A stretch of 64,000 nt of DNA, taken from assembly GCF_023156235.1 (NCBI RefSeq), contig NZ_JAKZAI010000007.1:124001-188000 (forward strand), in the 5' to 3' direction. Each line of letters begins with the position of its first letter. The stretch's first letter is position 1. The position numbers and the translations under genes were made by a program. Below, piece by piece: positions 29,662 to 40,181 of the stretch. This stretch comes from Marinobacter goseongensis (GTDB lineage Bacteria > Pseudomonadota > Gammaproteobacteria > Pseudomonadales > Oleiphilaceae). The notes beneath the pieces are model-generated. The model saw only the letters and a list, made by a program, of their open reading frames with translations. It was not told the origin of the DNA and did not search any database.

Positions 29662-30306
29662 ATGACCGATTCCATCACCATCGCGCTGTCGAAGGGACGT
29701 ATTCTCGATGAAACCCTGCCGTTGCTCGCAGAGGCGGGCATTGAGCTGGTCGACGACATCAAGAAATCCCGCAAGCTGGTGTTCCCCACCACGGATCCCA
29801 ATGTGCGGGTGCTTATCATCCGTGCCACGGATGTGCCGACCTATGTGCAGTACGGCGGTGCGGACCTGGGGGTGACCGGCAAGGACGTGCTGATGGAGCA
29901 CGGCGGTGATGGGCTGTACGAGCCGCTGGATCTTAATATCTCGCGCTGCCGCCTGATGACGGCGGGCCCGAAAGACTCGCCGGCACCGGCCGGGCGTATC
30001 CGGGTGGCCACCAAGTTCGTGAATCTGGCGCGCCGGTATTACTCGGCGCAGGGTCGGCAGGCGGACATCATCAAGCTGTATGGTGCGATGGAGCTGGCAC
30101 CGATTCTGGATCTGGCCGATGAGATTGTCGATATTGTCGATACCGGAAACACTCTGAAGGCCAATGGTCTGGAGCCGCGGGATCTGATTGAGCACATCAG
30201 TAGTCGGCTGGTGGTGAATCGCGCGTCCATGAAGATGAAACACGGGCAGATTAACCCCATAATCGAAAAGATGTCCGCTGCCGTAGAAAAGCGGAGAGAA
30301 AATTAA
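29662..30306 (+). CDS. hisG: ATP phosphoribosyltransferase catalytic subunit HisG (short form)
   Basis: HisG, 214 residues from ATG 29662, makes phosphoribosyl-ATP, the first step of histidine synthesis. The short form lacks the C-terminal regulatory domain and needs HisZ, which is not in the window. The motifs [17 protein letters not shown] and [14 protein letters not shown] are typical, as is the [20 protein letters not shown] segment that forms the PRPP site. A frame open from 29629 overlaps the murA stop, but GGAAGGA five bases before 29662 favours that start. Confidence 0.94.
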   Translation: MTDSITIALSKGRILDETLPLLAEAGIELVDDIKKSRKLVFPTTDPNVRVLIIRATDVPTYVQYGGADLGVTGKDVLMEHGGDGLYEPLDLNISRCRLMTAGPKDSPAPAGRIRVATKFVNLARRYYSAQGRQADIIKLYGAMELAPILDLADEIVDIVDTGNTLKANGLEPRDLIEHISSRLVVNRASMKMKHGQINPIIEKMSAAVEKRREN

Positions 30307-30357
30307 GGCTTTGCACACTCTTATCGGGGTTAACCAAGTCAGACTCAGGAACTCAAG

Positions 30358-31671
30358 ATGACCGATATCAATATCACCAGATTAAACGCCTCCCAAAGTG
30401 ACTTCGACAGTGTACTGGCCAAACTGCTGGCCTGGGACGACAGCGTGGATCATCAGGTGAACGAGTCGGTGCGTCATATCCTGCATGAGGTGAAAACCCG
30501 CGGTGACCAGGCGGTACTGGAATTTACCGAGAAGTTTGATCGCCTGACAGTTGGCAGTGTCTCCGAGTTGGAGATGGATCAGACGCGGCTGCAAGCGGCG
30601 CTGGAGGTGATCCCGCAGGATCAGCGGGTGGCACTGGAGAGTGCGGCGGCGCGGATTCGGGACTATCACCAGCGACAGAACCAGACGTCCTGGCAGTATG
30701 AGGATGAAGACGGCACGGTTCTGGGCCAGAAGGTGACGCCGCTGGATCGCGCCGGTCTCTACGTTCCGGGTGGTAAGGCAGCGTACCCGTCGTCTGTGTT
30801 GATGAACGCGATTCCCGCGAAAGTGGCCGGGGTGAGCGAAGTGATTATGGTGGTGCCAACGCCCGATGGCGTGGTGAATGACATGGTGCTGGCGTCTGCA
30901 GCGATTGCGGGCGTTGATCGTGTTTTTACAGTGGGTGGCGCGCAGGCGGTGGGTGCGCTGGCTTATGGCACTGAAACCATTCCCGCTGTCGACAAGATCG
31001 TGGGCCCCGGTAATATTTTTGTCGCCACCGCCAAGCGGGAGGTGTTCGGCACCGTTGGCATCGATATGATCGCCGGACCATCGGAGATTCTGGTGATTTG
31101 TGACGGCAAGACCGACCCGGACTGGATCGCCATGGACCTGTTTTCTCAGGCTGAGCACGATGAGCAGGCGCAATCGATTCTGATCAGTCCCGATGCGGCG
31201 TTTCTGGATGCGGTGGAAGCCAGTATCAACAAACTGCTGCCGACCATGGAGCGCGCTGAGATCATTCGTACGTCCATGACCGATCGCGCGGCGCTGATTC
31301 AGGTGGCCGATCTCAGCGAAGCGGCTGACGTGTCTAACCGCATCGCGCCGGAGCACCTGGAGTTGTCAGTCGAGAACCCGAATGCACTGGTGGAAGAGAT
31401 TCGTCACGCGGGCGCTATCTTCATGGGTCGCTACACCGCCGAGGCCCTCGGAGACTACTGCGCCGGGCCCAACCACGTGCTGCCTACCAGCGGCACAGCG
31501 CGATTCTCCTCGCCGCTCGGAGTTTATGATTTCCAGAAGCGGTCGTCGATCATCGGTTTCAGTGCTGGCGGCGCGGACCGGATGGGGCGTGTTGCTTCTG
31601 TGTTGGCCCGGGGCGAAGGCCTGACCGCCCACGCCCGTTCGGCGGAGTATCGGATTAAGGGTGAACAATGA
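30358..31671 (+). CDS. hisD: Histidinol dehydrogenase HisD
   Basis: HisD, 437 residues, a zinc enzyme that oxidises histidinol to histidine in two NAD-dependent steps. The signature [12 protein letters not shown], the [11 protein letters not shown] stretch with its zinc and catalytic residues (including the conserved His), the paired IAPEHLE motif and the late [10 protein letters not shown] are all present. Length is standard. It overlaps hisC by four bases (ATGA). A partial his cluster (GDC) next to murA is the Pseudomonas-type arrangement. Confidence 0.96.
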   Translation: MTDINITRLNASQSDFDSVLAKLLAWDDSVDHQVNESVRHILHEVKTRGDQAVLEFTEKFDRLTVGSVSELEMDQTRLQAALEVIPQDQRVALESAAARIRDYHQRQNQTSWQYEDEDGTVLGQKVTPLDRAGLYVPGGKAAYPSSVLMNAIPAKVAGVSEVIMVVPTPDGVVNDMVLASAAIAGVDRVFTVGGAQAVGALAYGTETIPAVDKIVGPGNIFVATAKREVFGTVGIDMIAGPSEILVICDGKTDPDWIAMDLFSQAEHDEQAQSILISPDAAFLDAVEASINKLLPTMERAEIIRTSMTDRAALIQVADLSEAADVSNRIAPEHLELSVENPNALVEEIRHAGAIFMGRYTAEALGDYCAGPNHVLPTSGTARFSSPLGVYDFQKRSSIIGFSAGGADRMGRVASVLARGEGLTAHARSAEYRIKGEQ

Positions 31672-32720
31672 GTAAATTCTGGAGCCCGCTGGTCAAGGGC
31701 CTGGTGCCTTACGTGCCGGGCGAGCAGCCGAAAATGGCGAACCTTGTGAAGCTGAACACCAACGAAAACCCGTTTGGCCCGTCACCCAAAGTGATCGAAG
31801 CGATCAAAGCGGAGCTGAACGACAACCTCCGGTTGTACCCGGACCCGGAAGGCGACAGCCTGCGCCAGACCATTGCCGACTACCATCAGGTCAGCCCTGG
31901 TCAGGTCTTTCTCGGCAACGGCTCGGACGAAGTCTTGGCGCACATCTTTTATGGCCTGTTCCAGCACGGTGAGCCCGTGCTGTTTCCGGATGTCACCTAC
32001 AGCTTTTACCCGGTGTACTGCGGCCTTTACAACATCGAAGGCAAGACCGTGCCGCTCACGGAGACTTTCGAGATCAACCCGGCCGATTACCAGCAGCCTA
32101 ACGGCGGCGTAATTTTTCCGAACCCGAACGCCCCGACCGGTCGCTATCTCGGCCTGCCGCACGTGGAAGAGATTCTGCAGGCGAACCCGGACCGTGTGGT
32201 GGTGGTTGATGAAGCCTACATCGACTTCGGCGGCGAAAGTGCGATTACACTGGTGGATCACTACCCGAATCTTCTGGTATCTCAAACGCTATCCAAAGCA
32301 CGCTCACTGGCCGGTCTGCGCGTCGGCTTTGCCGTGGGTCATCCGGATCTGATCGAAGCGCTGAATCGCGTCAAAAACAGCTTCAACAGCTACCCTCTGG
32401 ACCGCCTGGCACTGGCGGGCGCAAAGGCCGCCTATGAAGACGAAGCCTGGTTCCGGAAATGCTGCGATGGCGTGATCTCTGAGCGCGAGCGTGTCACCAG
32501 CGCACTGGAAAGTCTCGGCTTTGAAGTGCTGCCGTCCAAAGCCAACTTCATCTTTACCCGCCACGAAACCACTGCGGGCGAAACGTTGGCTAAAGGCCTG
32601 CGAGCGCAGGGCATTATCGTTCGTCACTTTAACAAACCCAGAATCAATGAGTTCCTGAGAATCACGATTGGAACGCCAGAGCAGAATAATGCTTTGATTG
32701 AGGGTATTAGAGCTCTGTAA
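31668..32720 (+). CDS. hisC: Histidinol-phosphate aminotransferase HisC
   Basis: HisC, 350 residues, a fold-type I PLP aminotransferase making histidinol phosphate. The N-terminal [12 protein letters not shown] loop, the NPNAPTG motif, the VVDEAYIDF aspartate/tyrosine pair and the PLP lysine K210 in [16 protein letters not shown] are all seen. The [12 protein letters not shown] motif with the substrate-binding arginine lies near the C-terminus. It is translationally coupled to hisD. Confidence 0.96.
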   Translation: MSKFWSPLVKGLVPYVPGEQPKMANLVKLNTNENPFGPSPKVIEAIKAELNDNLRLYPDPEGDSLRQTIADYHQVSPGQVFLGNGSDEVLAHIFYGLFQHGEPVLFPDVTYSFYPVYCGLYNIEGKTVPLTETFEINPADYQQPNGGVIFPNPNAPTGRYLGLPHVEEILQANPDRVVVVDEAYIDFGGESAITLVDHYPNLLVSQTLSKARSLAGLRVGFAVGHPDLIEALNRVKNSFNSYPLDRLALAGAKAAYEDEAWFRKCCDGVISERERVTSALESLGFEVLPSKANFIFTRHETTAGETLAKGLRAQGIIVRHFNKPRINEFLRITIGTPEQNNALIEGIRAL

Positions 32721-32767
32721 ACCCCCGAGGCCGATAACTCCAAGGTCTGAAGAAAGGCGGAGACTGC

Positions 32768-33511
32768 ATGGCAAACCGCAACGACATTCTCAACACGATC
32801 GAGCAGTGGCTCCAGCCAGAAAATTTCCAGGACTATTGCCCCAACGGCCTCCAGGTCGAAGGCAAAGACGAGATCAAAACCATCGTCACTGGCGTCACTG
32901 CCTCCAAAGCCCTGATCGATGCCGCCATCGAAGCCAGAGCCGACATGATCATCGTCCACCACGGTTACTTCTGGAAAGGCGAAGACCAGCGTATTCAGGG
33001 CATGAAACGCCAGCGCATCAAGCAACTGCTTGACCACGACATCAACCTGGTCGCATATCACCTGCCGCTGGACGACCACCCGGACTACGGAAACAATCGC
33101 CAACTCGCCGACGTTCTCGGTATCCAGAATCCCCGCCCACTCGGCGGGCTGGTCTGGGAGGGCGAGCTGCCGCAGGCGATCAGCCCGGAGGCGTTCGGCC
33201 AACAGATTTCCGAGCGGCTCCACCGGGAACCGCTGTGGGTTGGCGAGGGAAAATCCGAGATCAAACGGGTAGGGTGGTGCACCGGTGCCGCGCAGGGCTT
33301 CATTACTACGGCGCTCGAGGCCGGGCTGGACGCCTATATCAGCGGCGAAATTTCGGAGCCGACCACTCACACCGCCAGGGAATGCGGCATCCACTACTAT
33401 GCGGCGGGCCACCATGCCACGGAACGCTACGGTGTGAAGGCGTTGGGTAAGGCGCTTGAGCAAGCGTTTGATGTGGATCACCGGTTTATCGATTGCGATA
33501 ACCCGGTCTGA
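32768..33511 (+). CDS. Nif3-like dinuclear metal center protein (YbgI family)
   Basis: A 247-residue NIF3/YbgI protein. The metal-binding histidines lie in IIVHHGYFW and in the C-terminal YYAAGHHATERYG. The N-terminal FQDYCPNGLQVEG motif is characteristic. Homologues form toroidal hexamers with a dinuclear metal site; the cellular role is unsettled (often annotated as GTP cyclohydrolase I type 2 homologue). It follows hisC by 47 bases. In Pseudomonas an AlgW/DegS-type protease gene lies next to hisC; it is not seen here. Confidence 0.92.
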   Translation: MANRNDILNTIEQWLQPENFQDYCPNGLQVEGKDEIKTIVTGVTASKALIDAAIEARADMIIVHHGYFWKGEDQRIQGMKRQRIKQLLDHDINLVAYHLPLDDHPDYGNNRQLADVLGIQNPRPLGGLVWEGELPQAISPEAFGQQISERLHREPLWVGEGKSEIKRVGWCTGAAQGFITTALEAGLDAYISGEISEPTTHTARECGIHYYAAGHHATERYGVKALGKALEQAFDVDHRFIDCDNPV

Positions 33512-33527
33512 TCACTGCACTGCACGA

Positions 33528-33974
33528 TCAGCTCTTTGAAGTAGGCGGCTTGTCGCCCTTCTTGAGCCCGAAGTCTTCGGCGAGGGTTCCGGTATCTTCC
33601 GGTCCTGCCTTGGGCGCGTAATCCCGCGGCGGTTCCACGCCATCATCGCGGCCGCCTTCAAGCCGGGCGCGAGAGGCTTCCTGTTCCAGCTCCCGCATCC
33701 AGTCCTCATCATTACACAAACGGTTCGCCCCACGCGCCATGTGCTGATTCACATCGCGGTAGGCGTCGTTGAAGCGGCGCAAAAGATGGGCGGACTCCAT
33801 AAAGTGCTCATTCACCTGAGCCTGGTAGCGAGTGTACTCACTACGCAGTTCTTCAATCTGTTGCTCGACACGGCGCTGGCGCAAATTCGTAGTCTGCCCG
33901 GAGCGACCGACCAGTACGCCAATGATCACACCAACAACCAATGCGGCAACGGCTGCCAGAATCAGGTTCGTCAT
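33528..33974 (-). CDS. zapG: Division/envelope protein ZapG (YhcB, DUF1043)
   Basis: A 148-residue protein with one N-terminal membrane helix (LILAAVAALVVGVIIGVLVG), then a coiled coil (QRRVEQQIEELRSEYTRYQAQVNEHF) and a disordered, charged C-terminal tail ending PPTSKS. This is the YhcB/DUF1043 architecture, linked in other species to cell division and envelope coordination. It converges on the nif3-like gene and is divergent from zapE, another division-associated gene. Confidence 0.88.
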   Translation of the reverse strand: MTNLILAAVAALVVGVIIGVLVGRSGQTTNLRQRRVEQQIEELRSEYTRYQAQVNEHFMESAHLLRRFNDAYRDVNQHMARGANRLCNDEDWMRELEQEASRARLEGGRDDGVEPPRDYAPKAGPEDTGTLAEDFGLKKGDKPPTSKS

Positions 33975-34205
33975 AAGATATGTCGTCCTTTAACAATATG
34001 AAGAGCTCAGCCCAATGTTGAAGTATAACGTTCAAGATCGCCCGCGCCCATCCGCAATGCTTGCGCCAATCGTCGTATTGCGTCGTACTCCCTTGCCTTC
34101 TCTGCTCACCGTGTCCCTCCGGGTCGGGCGAACATGGCGAAAAAACCCAAAATCGGCCACAATACGCCGCCGTAAATGAACGACCACTCTTCGGGAACAG
34201 GCTTG

Positions 34206-35315
34206 ATGACCGCTAACATGACCCCTTGGCAACGCTACCAGCAGGATCTTGAACGCGCGGATTTCCAGAAAGATCCGGCCCAGGCCGATGCGGTTCAGCG
34301 ATTGCAGTCACTGTACGACAAACTGGTGGCCGCCGAAAGCCAGCGTCAGAAAGGTTTGGCAAAACTCCGTATCAAACTGAAAAAAGGCAGGCAGGAGCCG
34401 GTCAAAGGGTTGTACTTCTGGGGCGGTGTCGGCCGCGGAAAAACCTACCTGATGGACACGTTTTATGAGGCCCTGCCGTTCGATCGGAAAATGCGGGTGC
34501 ACTTTCACCGGTTCATGCAGCGTGTTCACAACGAGCTCAAAGCCCTGAAGGGTGAGAAGAACCCGCTGGAACTGGTGGCAAAAAAATTCGCCGATGAAAC
34601 CCGGGTCATCTGCTTCGACGAATTCTTTGTTTCCGACATTGGCGACGCGATGATTCTGGCGACGCTGATGGACGGGCTCTTCAGCCGTGGCGTCACCCTG
34701 GTTTGCACCTCCAATATTGTGCCTGACGGATTGTATAAGGATGGCCTTCAGCGCGCCCGCTTTCTGCCTGCGATCGAGCTGGTCAAAAAGCACACCGATG
34801 TGGTCAACGTCGACGGGGGCGTGGATTACCGCCTGCGTACCCTGGAGCAGGCGGAGCTGTACCATTTCCCGCTGGATGCCGAGGCCGACGTCAGTTTGCG
34901 CACGAGTTACGACGCACTGGCGGTGGAGGCGGCGAAGCACAGTAAATCCATGGAAATCAACGGCCGCAAGATTCCGGCCATCGCCCACGCCGACGACGTG
35001 GTGTGGTTTGATTTCAAGGATGTGTGCGACGGGCCCCGCAGTCAGAATGATTACATCGAGCTGGCGCGCCAGTTCCACGCCATCATTGTCAGTAACGTAC
35101 CCGTGCTGGGCGGCGACAAGGACGACCAGGCGCGGCGGTTCGTGAACATGATTGACGAATTTTACGACCGCAACGTCAAGGTCATTCTGTCCGCGGCGGC
35201 CCCGATTACCGACCTCTATGCCGGTGGCCGGCTGAGTTTCGAATTTGAGCGCACCGAGTCCCGACTGCTGGAAATGCAGTCCCAGGAATACCTCGAGGCG
35301 GCTCACAAACCCTAA
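34206..35315 (+). CDS. zapE: Cell division ATPase ZapE (AFG1-like)
   Basis: ZapE, 369 residues from ATG 34206 (AGG five bases upstream; the frame is open to 34176). Walker A is GGVGRGKT (73-80), Walker B is VICFDEFFV, and the SNIVPDGLYKDGLQRARFLPAI stretch is diagnostic for the AFG1/ZapE AAA family. In E. coli ZapE binds FtsZ and acts late in constriction, especially under heat or low oxygen. The 231-base gap to zapG presumably contains both promoters; no clear boxes were resolved. Confidence 0.94.
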   Translation: MTANMTPWQRYQQDLERADFQKDPAQADAVQRLQSLYDKLVAAESQRQKGLAKLRIKLKKGRQEPVKGLYFWGGVGRGKTYLMDTFYEALPFDRKMRVHFHRFMQRVHNELKALKGEKNPLELVAKKFADETRVICFDEFFVSDIGDAMILATLMDGLFSRGVTLVCTSNIVPDGLYKDGLQRARFLPAIELVKKHTDVVNVDGGVDYRLRTLEQAELYHFPLDAEADVSLRTSYDALAVEAAKHSKSMEINGRKIPAIAHADDVVWFDFKDVCDGPRSQNDYIELARQFHAIIVSNVPVLGGDKDDQARRFVNMIDEFYDRNVKVILSAAAPITDLYAGGRLSFEFERTESRLLEMQSQEYLEAAHKP

Positions 35316-35337
35316 AACCAACAGAGAGATTCAAACT

Positions 35338-36522
35338 ATGAGCACAGACAACGTAGTGATCGTCAGCGGCGTGCGCACGCCCATGGGCGGCTTTCAGGGC
35401 AGCCTGGCCGACGTCACCGCCCCCGAGCTGGGTGCCATCACCATCGCCGAAGCGGTAAAACGCGCCGGTCTACAGCCTGCGGATGTCCAGGAAGTGATCA
35501 TGGGCAACGTCTTGCCCGCCGGCCTGAAGCAGGGCCCCGCCCGCCAGGCCATGCGCAAGGCGGGTCTGCCGGACAACACTGGTGCCACCACCATCAACAA
35601 GCTCTGCGGCTCCGGCATGAAGGCCGCAATGTTCGCTCACGACCTGATCAAGGCGGGCACCAACGACATCATGGTCGCCGGTGGTATGGAAAGCATGTCC
35701 AACGCTCCCTATGTGCTTCAGGGCGTGCGCAAGGGCTTTCGCATGGGACCGGGCCAGGCACCCCAGGACCACATGTTCCTGGACGGCCTGGAAGATGCAG
35801 AGACCGGTCGCCTGATGGGCGCCTTTGCCCAGGAAATGGCGGACAAGAAAGGGTATACCCGGGAAGAAATGGACGAGTACGCCATCACCTCGTTGACCCG
35901 CGCCAAGAAGGCTATTGAGGAAGGCCTGCTGAAAGACGAAATCATCCCGGTCACAGTCAAGACCCGCAAGGGCGATGTGGTCGTGGAAGACGATGAGCAG
36001 CCCCATAATGCCAACATCGAGAAGATTCCGAGCCTGCGCCCGGCGTTTGCCAAAGACGGCACCGTGACGGCCGCCAACGCGTCTTCCATTTCGGACGGTG
36101 CCTCGGCACTGGTGCTCATGCGCGAATCGGAAGCCGAGAAGCGCGGCCTCAAGCCATTGGCTCGCATCGTTGGTCACAGCACCCAGTCTCAGCATCCGTC
36201 TGAATTTACCTGTGCCCCGGTCGGCGCCATCGAGACGCTGTTCGCAAAAACCGGCTGGAGCAAGGGCGACGTTGATCTGTACGAAATCAACGAAGCGTTT
36301 GCCATGGTCGCCATGATGCCGATCCGCGAACTGGGTCTGGATCCGGAAAAGGTGAACATCCATGGTGGCGCCTGCGCCCAGGGCCATCCTGTCGGCTCTA
36401 CCGGCTCCCGGCTGCTGGTCACCCTGATGTACGCACTGCAGCGCTATGGCAAGAAAAAGGGCGTGGCTGCATTGTGCATCGGTGGCGGCGAAGCCACGGC
36501 GATGGCCATCGAATTGCTCTGA
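35338..36522 (+). CDS. Acetyl-CoA C-acetyltransferase (thiolase)
   Basis: A 394-residue thiolase. The acyl-accepting cysteine is C90 in NKLCGSGMKA. The base region NEAFAMV, the HGGACAQGHPVGSTGSR histidine motif and the C-terminal CIGGGEATA cysteine are all intact. Single-gene thiolases of this length are usually acetoacetyl-CoA thiolases (biosynthetic or for short-chain degradation). No partner subunit (FadB-like) is adjacent. The start at 35338 fits the family (MSTDNVVIVSGVRTPMG); the frame upstream overlaps zapE and is not coding. The gap from zapE is 22 bases. Confidence 0.93.
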   Translation: MSTDNVVIVSGVRTPMGGFQGSLADVTAPELGAITIAEAVKRAGLQPADVQEVIMGNVLPAGLKQGPARQAMRKAGLPDNTGATTINKLCGSGMKAAMFAHDLIKAGTNDIMVAGGMESMSNAPYVLQGVRKGFRMGPGQAPQDHMFLDGLEDAETGRLMGAFAQEMADKKGYTREEMDEYAITSLTRAKKAIEEGLLKDEIIPVTVKTRKGDVVVEDDEQPHNANIEKIPSLRPAFAKDGTVTAANASSISDGASALVLMRESEAEKRGLKPLARIVGHSTQSQHPSEFTCAPVGAIETLFAKTGWSKGDVDLYEINEAFAMVAMMPIRELGLDPEKVNIHGGACAQGHPVGSTGSRLLVTLMYALQRYGKKKGVAALCIGGGEATAMAIELL

Positions 36523-36861
36523 TCACGTCAGCATCAACCGGGGGGAGGAACGGCCCTCCCTCTGGTTTCGAAGATCCGATCTCACTTCTTGTCCATTCTT
36601 TGTTTTCCAAGTGCATCCCTGTCCCTGTTTCTTCGTACCTCCTCAGTGGTTGCATCTGTTTTTGTTGTCTATAGTGATTCAGTGCGAGGTGACCGGGCAG
36701 GAACCGGCTATGTGTCAAAATCATACTTTTGACTGATCAAAGCGCCCGAAGGCGTTAGCTATAGTGCCAGTATCACGAGTACTGTGCATGGAGCGCCTCC
36801 TGACATCGTGAATACCAACAAGCAGAGCAGCGACTCAAAACAACAATGGAGTAGTCTTCCA
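36523..36861. other. 339-base intergenic region with a weak terminator and an inverted repeat
   Basis: A possible terminator of the thiolase gene lies at 36543-36560 (GGGAGG pairing with CCTCCC, six-base loop, no real T-run). Further on, GTCAAAA (36714-36720) and TTTTGAC (36727-36733) form a perfect 7-bp inverted repeat with a 6-base spacer, 130 bases before the DUF1302 start; this is a plausible operator. The octamer CTATAGTG occurs at 36669-36676 and again near 36759; each contains a possible -10 box. No gene is seen. Confidence 0.4.
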
Positions 36862-38769
36862 ATGACAAAAAAAACTCAACACTTGCGACAGTGGAGCAAA
36901 CTGCCGCTGGCCGTGGCGGTTGCGGCCGGTATGTCCGGGCAGGCAATGGCTTATTCGTTTTACGTGGGGGACGTAGAAGCCCAGTTCAACACCACGCTGT
37001 CCTACGGTGCCACCTGGAGAACCCAGGAGCGTGACCGCCGCCTGATTGCTCAAGGCAACCTCGGTCCCCAGTTCGCGCCGGGTCAGCCGTTGGCCAACAT
37101 TGGTGCTTCCACCAACAACTATGACGACGGCAACCTCAACTTCGACAAAGGTGATCTGGTATCTCACGTTTTCAAGGGCAACAGTGAGCTGTTCCTGAAC
37201 TACGACGTGAACGGCACCTATTTGACTCGCGTTGGCGGCCTGTTGCGTGGTCGTTACTTCTACGATTTCGAACTGAAAGATGGTGATCGCGCGATTGACG
37301 ACGTGGGTCAGCAACGTGAGCTGAATGACGACGTCAAAGACAACGCATCCGGCGGTGAAATTCTTGACGCATACGTTTTCTCAGACTGGTACTTCGGTAA
37401 TGTGCCAGTGAGCCTTCGCTACGGCAAACAGGTCGTGAGCTGGGGTGAGAGCACATTCATCCCGGGTGGCATCAACGTCATCAACCCGATCGACGTGCCG
37501 GCTTTCCGTGCCCCGGGTTCGGAACTGAAAGATGCTCTGTTGCCTGTCGAGCTGTTCTACATGTCTGCGGGTCTGACCGAGAACGTGACAATCGAGGCTT
37601 TCGTCCAGGCTGATTGGGAGCCCGTTCGCCCGGATGATTGTGGCACCTTCTTCTCAACCAACGACTTTGCCGGCGATGGCTGTGGCCCTGTTCTTCTCGC
37701 CGGTCAGCTGCCGGATTCCCAAGCATTTGCGCAAGGGTTCATCGCGCCGCGTCTGGGTGACCAGGACGCTGATTCGAAAGATCAGTTCGGTGTGGCTTTG
37801 CGCTGGTATGTTCCAGAACTGAACGATTCGGAGATTGGCTTCTTCTACATCAAGTACAACAGCCGTCTGCCTTACGTGAGTGGTCTGGTAAACAACCCGG
37901 CCAGCCCGGTGGGCACGCAGACTAACAATCCGAATGAACCAACTGCCGCGTTCCCGAGCTACTTCATCGAGTACCCGGAGAACATCAACCTGTACGGCAT
38001 CAGCATCAATACCACGACGCCGGGTGGCTGGTCTCTGGGTGCTGAGTACAGCTTCCGTGACAATGTCCCGCTTCAGTGGAACGCGTTTGAACTGCTGCTC
38101 GGCGGTCTTCAGGCCCGGACCGCAGCTGATGGCAACCAGACTCCGTTGAGTCTGTTGGAGCGTCAGCGCGTGGCAGAAGCCGGTGGTGCATCGCTTGCCG
38201 GACAACCGGTGGACGGTTTCGATCGCTTCAACGTGTCGCAGGCGCAGTTTACGCTGATCAAGTTCTTCGACCAGGTCATGGGCGCAAGCCGCATGTCTCT
38301 GATCACAGAATTCGGGGCAACCTACGTTCATGATCTGCCTGACTACGATGAAGCCCGTTATGGCCGCTCCGGCACCTTCGGTGTGGGTGAAATTCCGCTG
38401 GCAGCCCTCGGCGGCGCGGACATTTGTGCCGGTGGTGCAAACATCAACACCAATTACTGCAACAACGAAGGCTTCACCACAGACTTCTCGTGGGGCTATC
38501 GCGCGCGTCTGGTCTGGGATTACCTGAACGCCATTGCTGGCATCAACCTGTCTCCGCAGCTGGCATGGAGCCATGACGTCGAAGGTTACAGCCCGCAACC
38601 GGGCGGTGCTTTTGGCGAGGACAGAAAAGCTGTTGGCGTATCACTCCAGGGTGTCTACCAGAACAGAATCACCGGTAACATCGGCTACACAAACTTTTTC
38701 GGCGGTAAACCGTACAACGAGTTGACCGACCGCGATTTCGTGAGTGCGAGCGTTTCCTACTCATTCTGA
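36862..38769 (+). CDS. DUF1302 family outer-membrane protein
   Basis: A 635-residue exported protein. The signal peptide is LPLAVAVAAGMSGQAMA (cleaved before YSFYVGD) and the mature start GDVEAQFNTTLSYGATWRTQERD is the DUF1302 hallmark. The rest is rich in alternating aromatic/polar strands and ends in ASVSYSF with a terminal Phe, typical of outer-membrane barrels. DUF1302 proteins are usually paired with DUF1329 genes and often lie near genes for degradation of sterols, esters or alkanes, suggesting hydrophobic-substrate uptake; this is inference. ATG 36862 has GGAG upstream; the frame is open to 36784. Confidence 0.88.
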   Translation: MTKKTQHLRQWSKLPLAVAVAAGMSGQAMAYSFYVGDVEAQFNTTLSYGATWRTQERDRRLIAQGNLGPQFAPGQPLANIGASTNNYDDGNLNFDKGDLVSHVFKGNSELFLNYDVNGTYLTRVGGLLRGRYFYDFELKDGDRAIDDVGQQRELNDDVKDNASGGEILDAYVFSDWYFGNVPVSLRYGKQVVSWGESTFIPGGINVINPIDVPAFRAPGSELKDALLPVELFYMSAGLTENVTIEAFVQADWEPVRPDDCGTFFSTNDFAGDGCGPVLLAGQLPDSQAFAQGFIAPRLGDQDADSKDQFGVALRWYVPELNDSEIGFFYIKYNSRLPYVSGLVNNPASPVGTQTNNPNEPTAAFPSYFIEYPENINLYGISINTTTPGGWSLGAEYSFRDNVPLQWNAFELLLGGLQARTAADGNQTPLSLLERQRVAEAGGASLAGQPVDGFDRFNVSQAQFTLIKFFDQVMGASRMSLITEFGATYVHDLPDYDEARYGRSGTFGVGEIPLAALGGADICAGGANINTNYCNNEGFTTDFSWGYRARLVWDYLNAIAGINLSPQLAWSHDVEGYSPQPGGAFGEDRKAVGVSLQGVYQNRITGNIGYTNFFGGKPYNELTDRDFVSASVSYSF

Positions 38770-38802
38770 ACCGGAAAGAATTCGTTTAACGAGGTAATTT
38801 AA

Positions 38803-40164
38803 ATGAAACTGAACAAGAAACTACTGGCCTCAGGCGTATTGGCTGCAACTCTGGTTGCCGGCAATGCCTTCGGCGCGGTATCCGCTGAGGAAGCCGCCAA
38901 ACTGGGCGCGTCCCTGACTCCCGTTGGCGCAGAGAAAGCCGGAAACGGCGGCGAGATCCCGGCCTGGACTGGCGGACTGAAAGAGTCACCAGCCGGCTAC
39001 AACAACGACGGCATCTATCTGGATCCGTTCGCGGATGATGAGGTCAAGTTCACGATTGATCAGAGCAACGTCGACGAGCACGCAGACAAGCTGTCTGCTG
39101 GCCAGGTCGCGATGATCAAGAAGTACGACACCTTCAAGATTCCGGTCTATGAGACTCGCCGCACCGCGACTTACCCTCAGGCCATCATGGATCAGACCGT
39201 GGAAAACGCGACGACCTCCGAGCTGGTCGCAGGTGGCAACGGCATCGAGAACTACCAGGAAGGCGTTCCGTTCCCGCTCCCGAAAGAGGGTGTTGAAGTC
39301 ATCTGGAACCACATCACCCGCTACCGCGGTGGATCCGTTCAGCGAAATGTTGGGCAGGTAACACCGACTGAAAACGGTGCTTACAGCGTGGTGAAATTCC
39401 AGGACGAGTTCACCTGGCGCGCCAGCCTTGAAGACTTTGATCCTGCAAAGGATCCCAATGTGTTGTTCTACTTCAAGCAGGCAATCACTGCACCTGCTCG
39501 ACTCGCAGGCAACGTCCTGCTGGTTCACGACACGCTGAACCAGGTGGCTGAAGCCCGTCGTGCCTGGGTATACAACGCCGGCCAGCGCCGCGTTCGCCGT
39601 GCGCCCCAAGTTGCTTATGACGGACCAGGTACCGCAGCGGATGGCATGCGGACTACCGATAACTTCGACCTGTTCAACGGCGCTCCGGACCGTTACAACT
39701 GGGAAATCGTTGGCAAGAAAGAGATGTACATCCCGTACAACTCCTACAAACTGGTTGATCGCAGCGTGAGCTACGACGACATCGTCAAAGCCGGTCATAT
39801 CAATCAGGACCTGGCCCGCTATGAGCTGCACCGTGTCTGGCACGTGCGTGCAACCCTGAAAGACGGTGAGCGTCACGTCTATGGTCAGCGTGACTTCTTC
39901 ATTGATGAAGATACCTGGCAGGCTGCCGTGATCGATCACTACGATGGCCGTGGTGAGCTGTGGCGCGTTGCCGAAGCACACGCCATGCAGTTCTACGATG
40001 TCCAGGTTCCCTGGTATGCCATTGAAACGCTGTATGATCTGCTCTCAGGCCGCTACCTGGCTCTTGGCTTGACCAACGAAGAAAATGATCCGTACACCTT
40101 CGGTGTCAGCCGCAGTTCCCGTGACTACACGCCGGCCGCTCTGCGCCGCGCCGGTACACGGTAA
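38803..40164 (+). CDS. DUF1329 family periplasmic/outer-membrane-associated protein
   Basis: A 453-residue exported protein with a clean signal peptide (LLASGVLAATLVAGNAFGAVSA). The DUF1329 start KLGASLTPVGAEKAGNGGEIPAWTGGL is followed by a LolB/LolA-like beta domain (TYPQAIMDQ onward) containing PFPLPKEGVEVIWNHITRYRG. It lacks a lipobox cysteine. It is 33 bases downstream of the DUF1302 gene and ends at a strong terminator, so the two form a bicistronic unit. Proposed role: binding or handing on a lipidic ligand that enters through the DUF1302 barrel (inference). Confidence 0.88.
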   Translation: MKLNKKLLASGVLAATLVAGNAFGAVSAEEAAKLGASLTPVGAEKAGNGGEIPAWTGGLKESPAGYNNDGIYLDPFADDEVKFTIDQSNVDEHADKLSAGQVAMIKKYDTFKIPVYETRRTATYPQAIMDQTVENATTSELVAGGNGIENYQEGVPFPLPKEGVEVIWNHITRYRGGSVQRNVGQVTPTENGAYSVVKFQDEFTWRASLEDFDPAKDPNVLFYFKQAITAPARLAGNVLLVHDTLNQVAEARRAWVYNAGQRRVRRAPQVAYDGPGTAADGMRTTDNFDLFNGAPDRYNWEIVGKKEMYIPYNSYKLVDRSVSYDDIVKAGHINQDLARYELHRVWHVRATLKDGERHVYGQRDFFIDEDTWQAAVIDHYDGRGELWRVAEAHAMQFYDVQVPWYAIETLYDLLSGRYLALGLTNEENDPYTFGVSRSSRDYTPAALRRAGTR

Positions 40165-40181
40165 GACAGAACGTTTGCCTG

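Noticed and set aside
36446..36736. Short plus-strand frame after the thiolase gene
   Set aside because: Overlaps the thiolase end in another frame and has no ribosome binding site or recognisable sequence.
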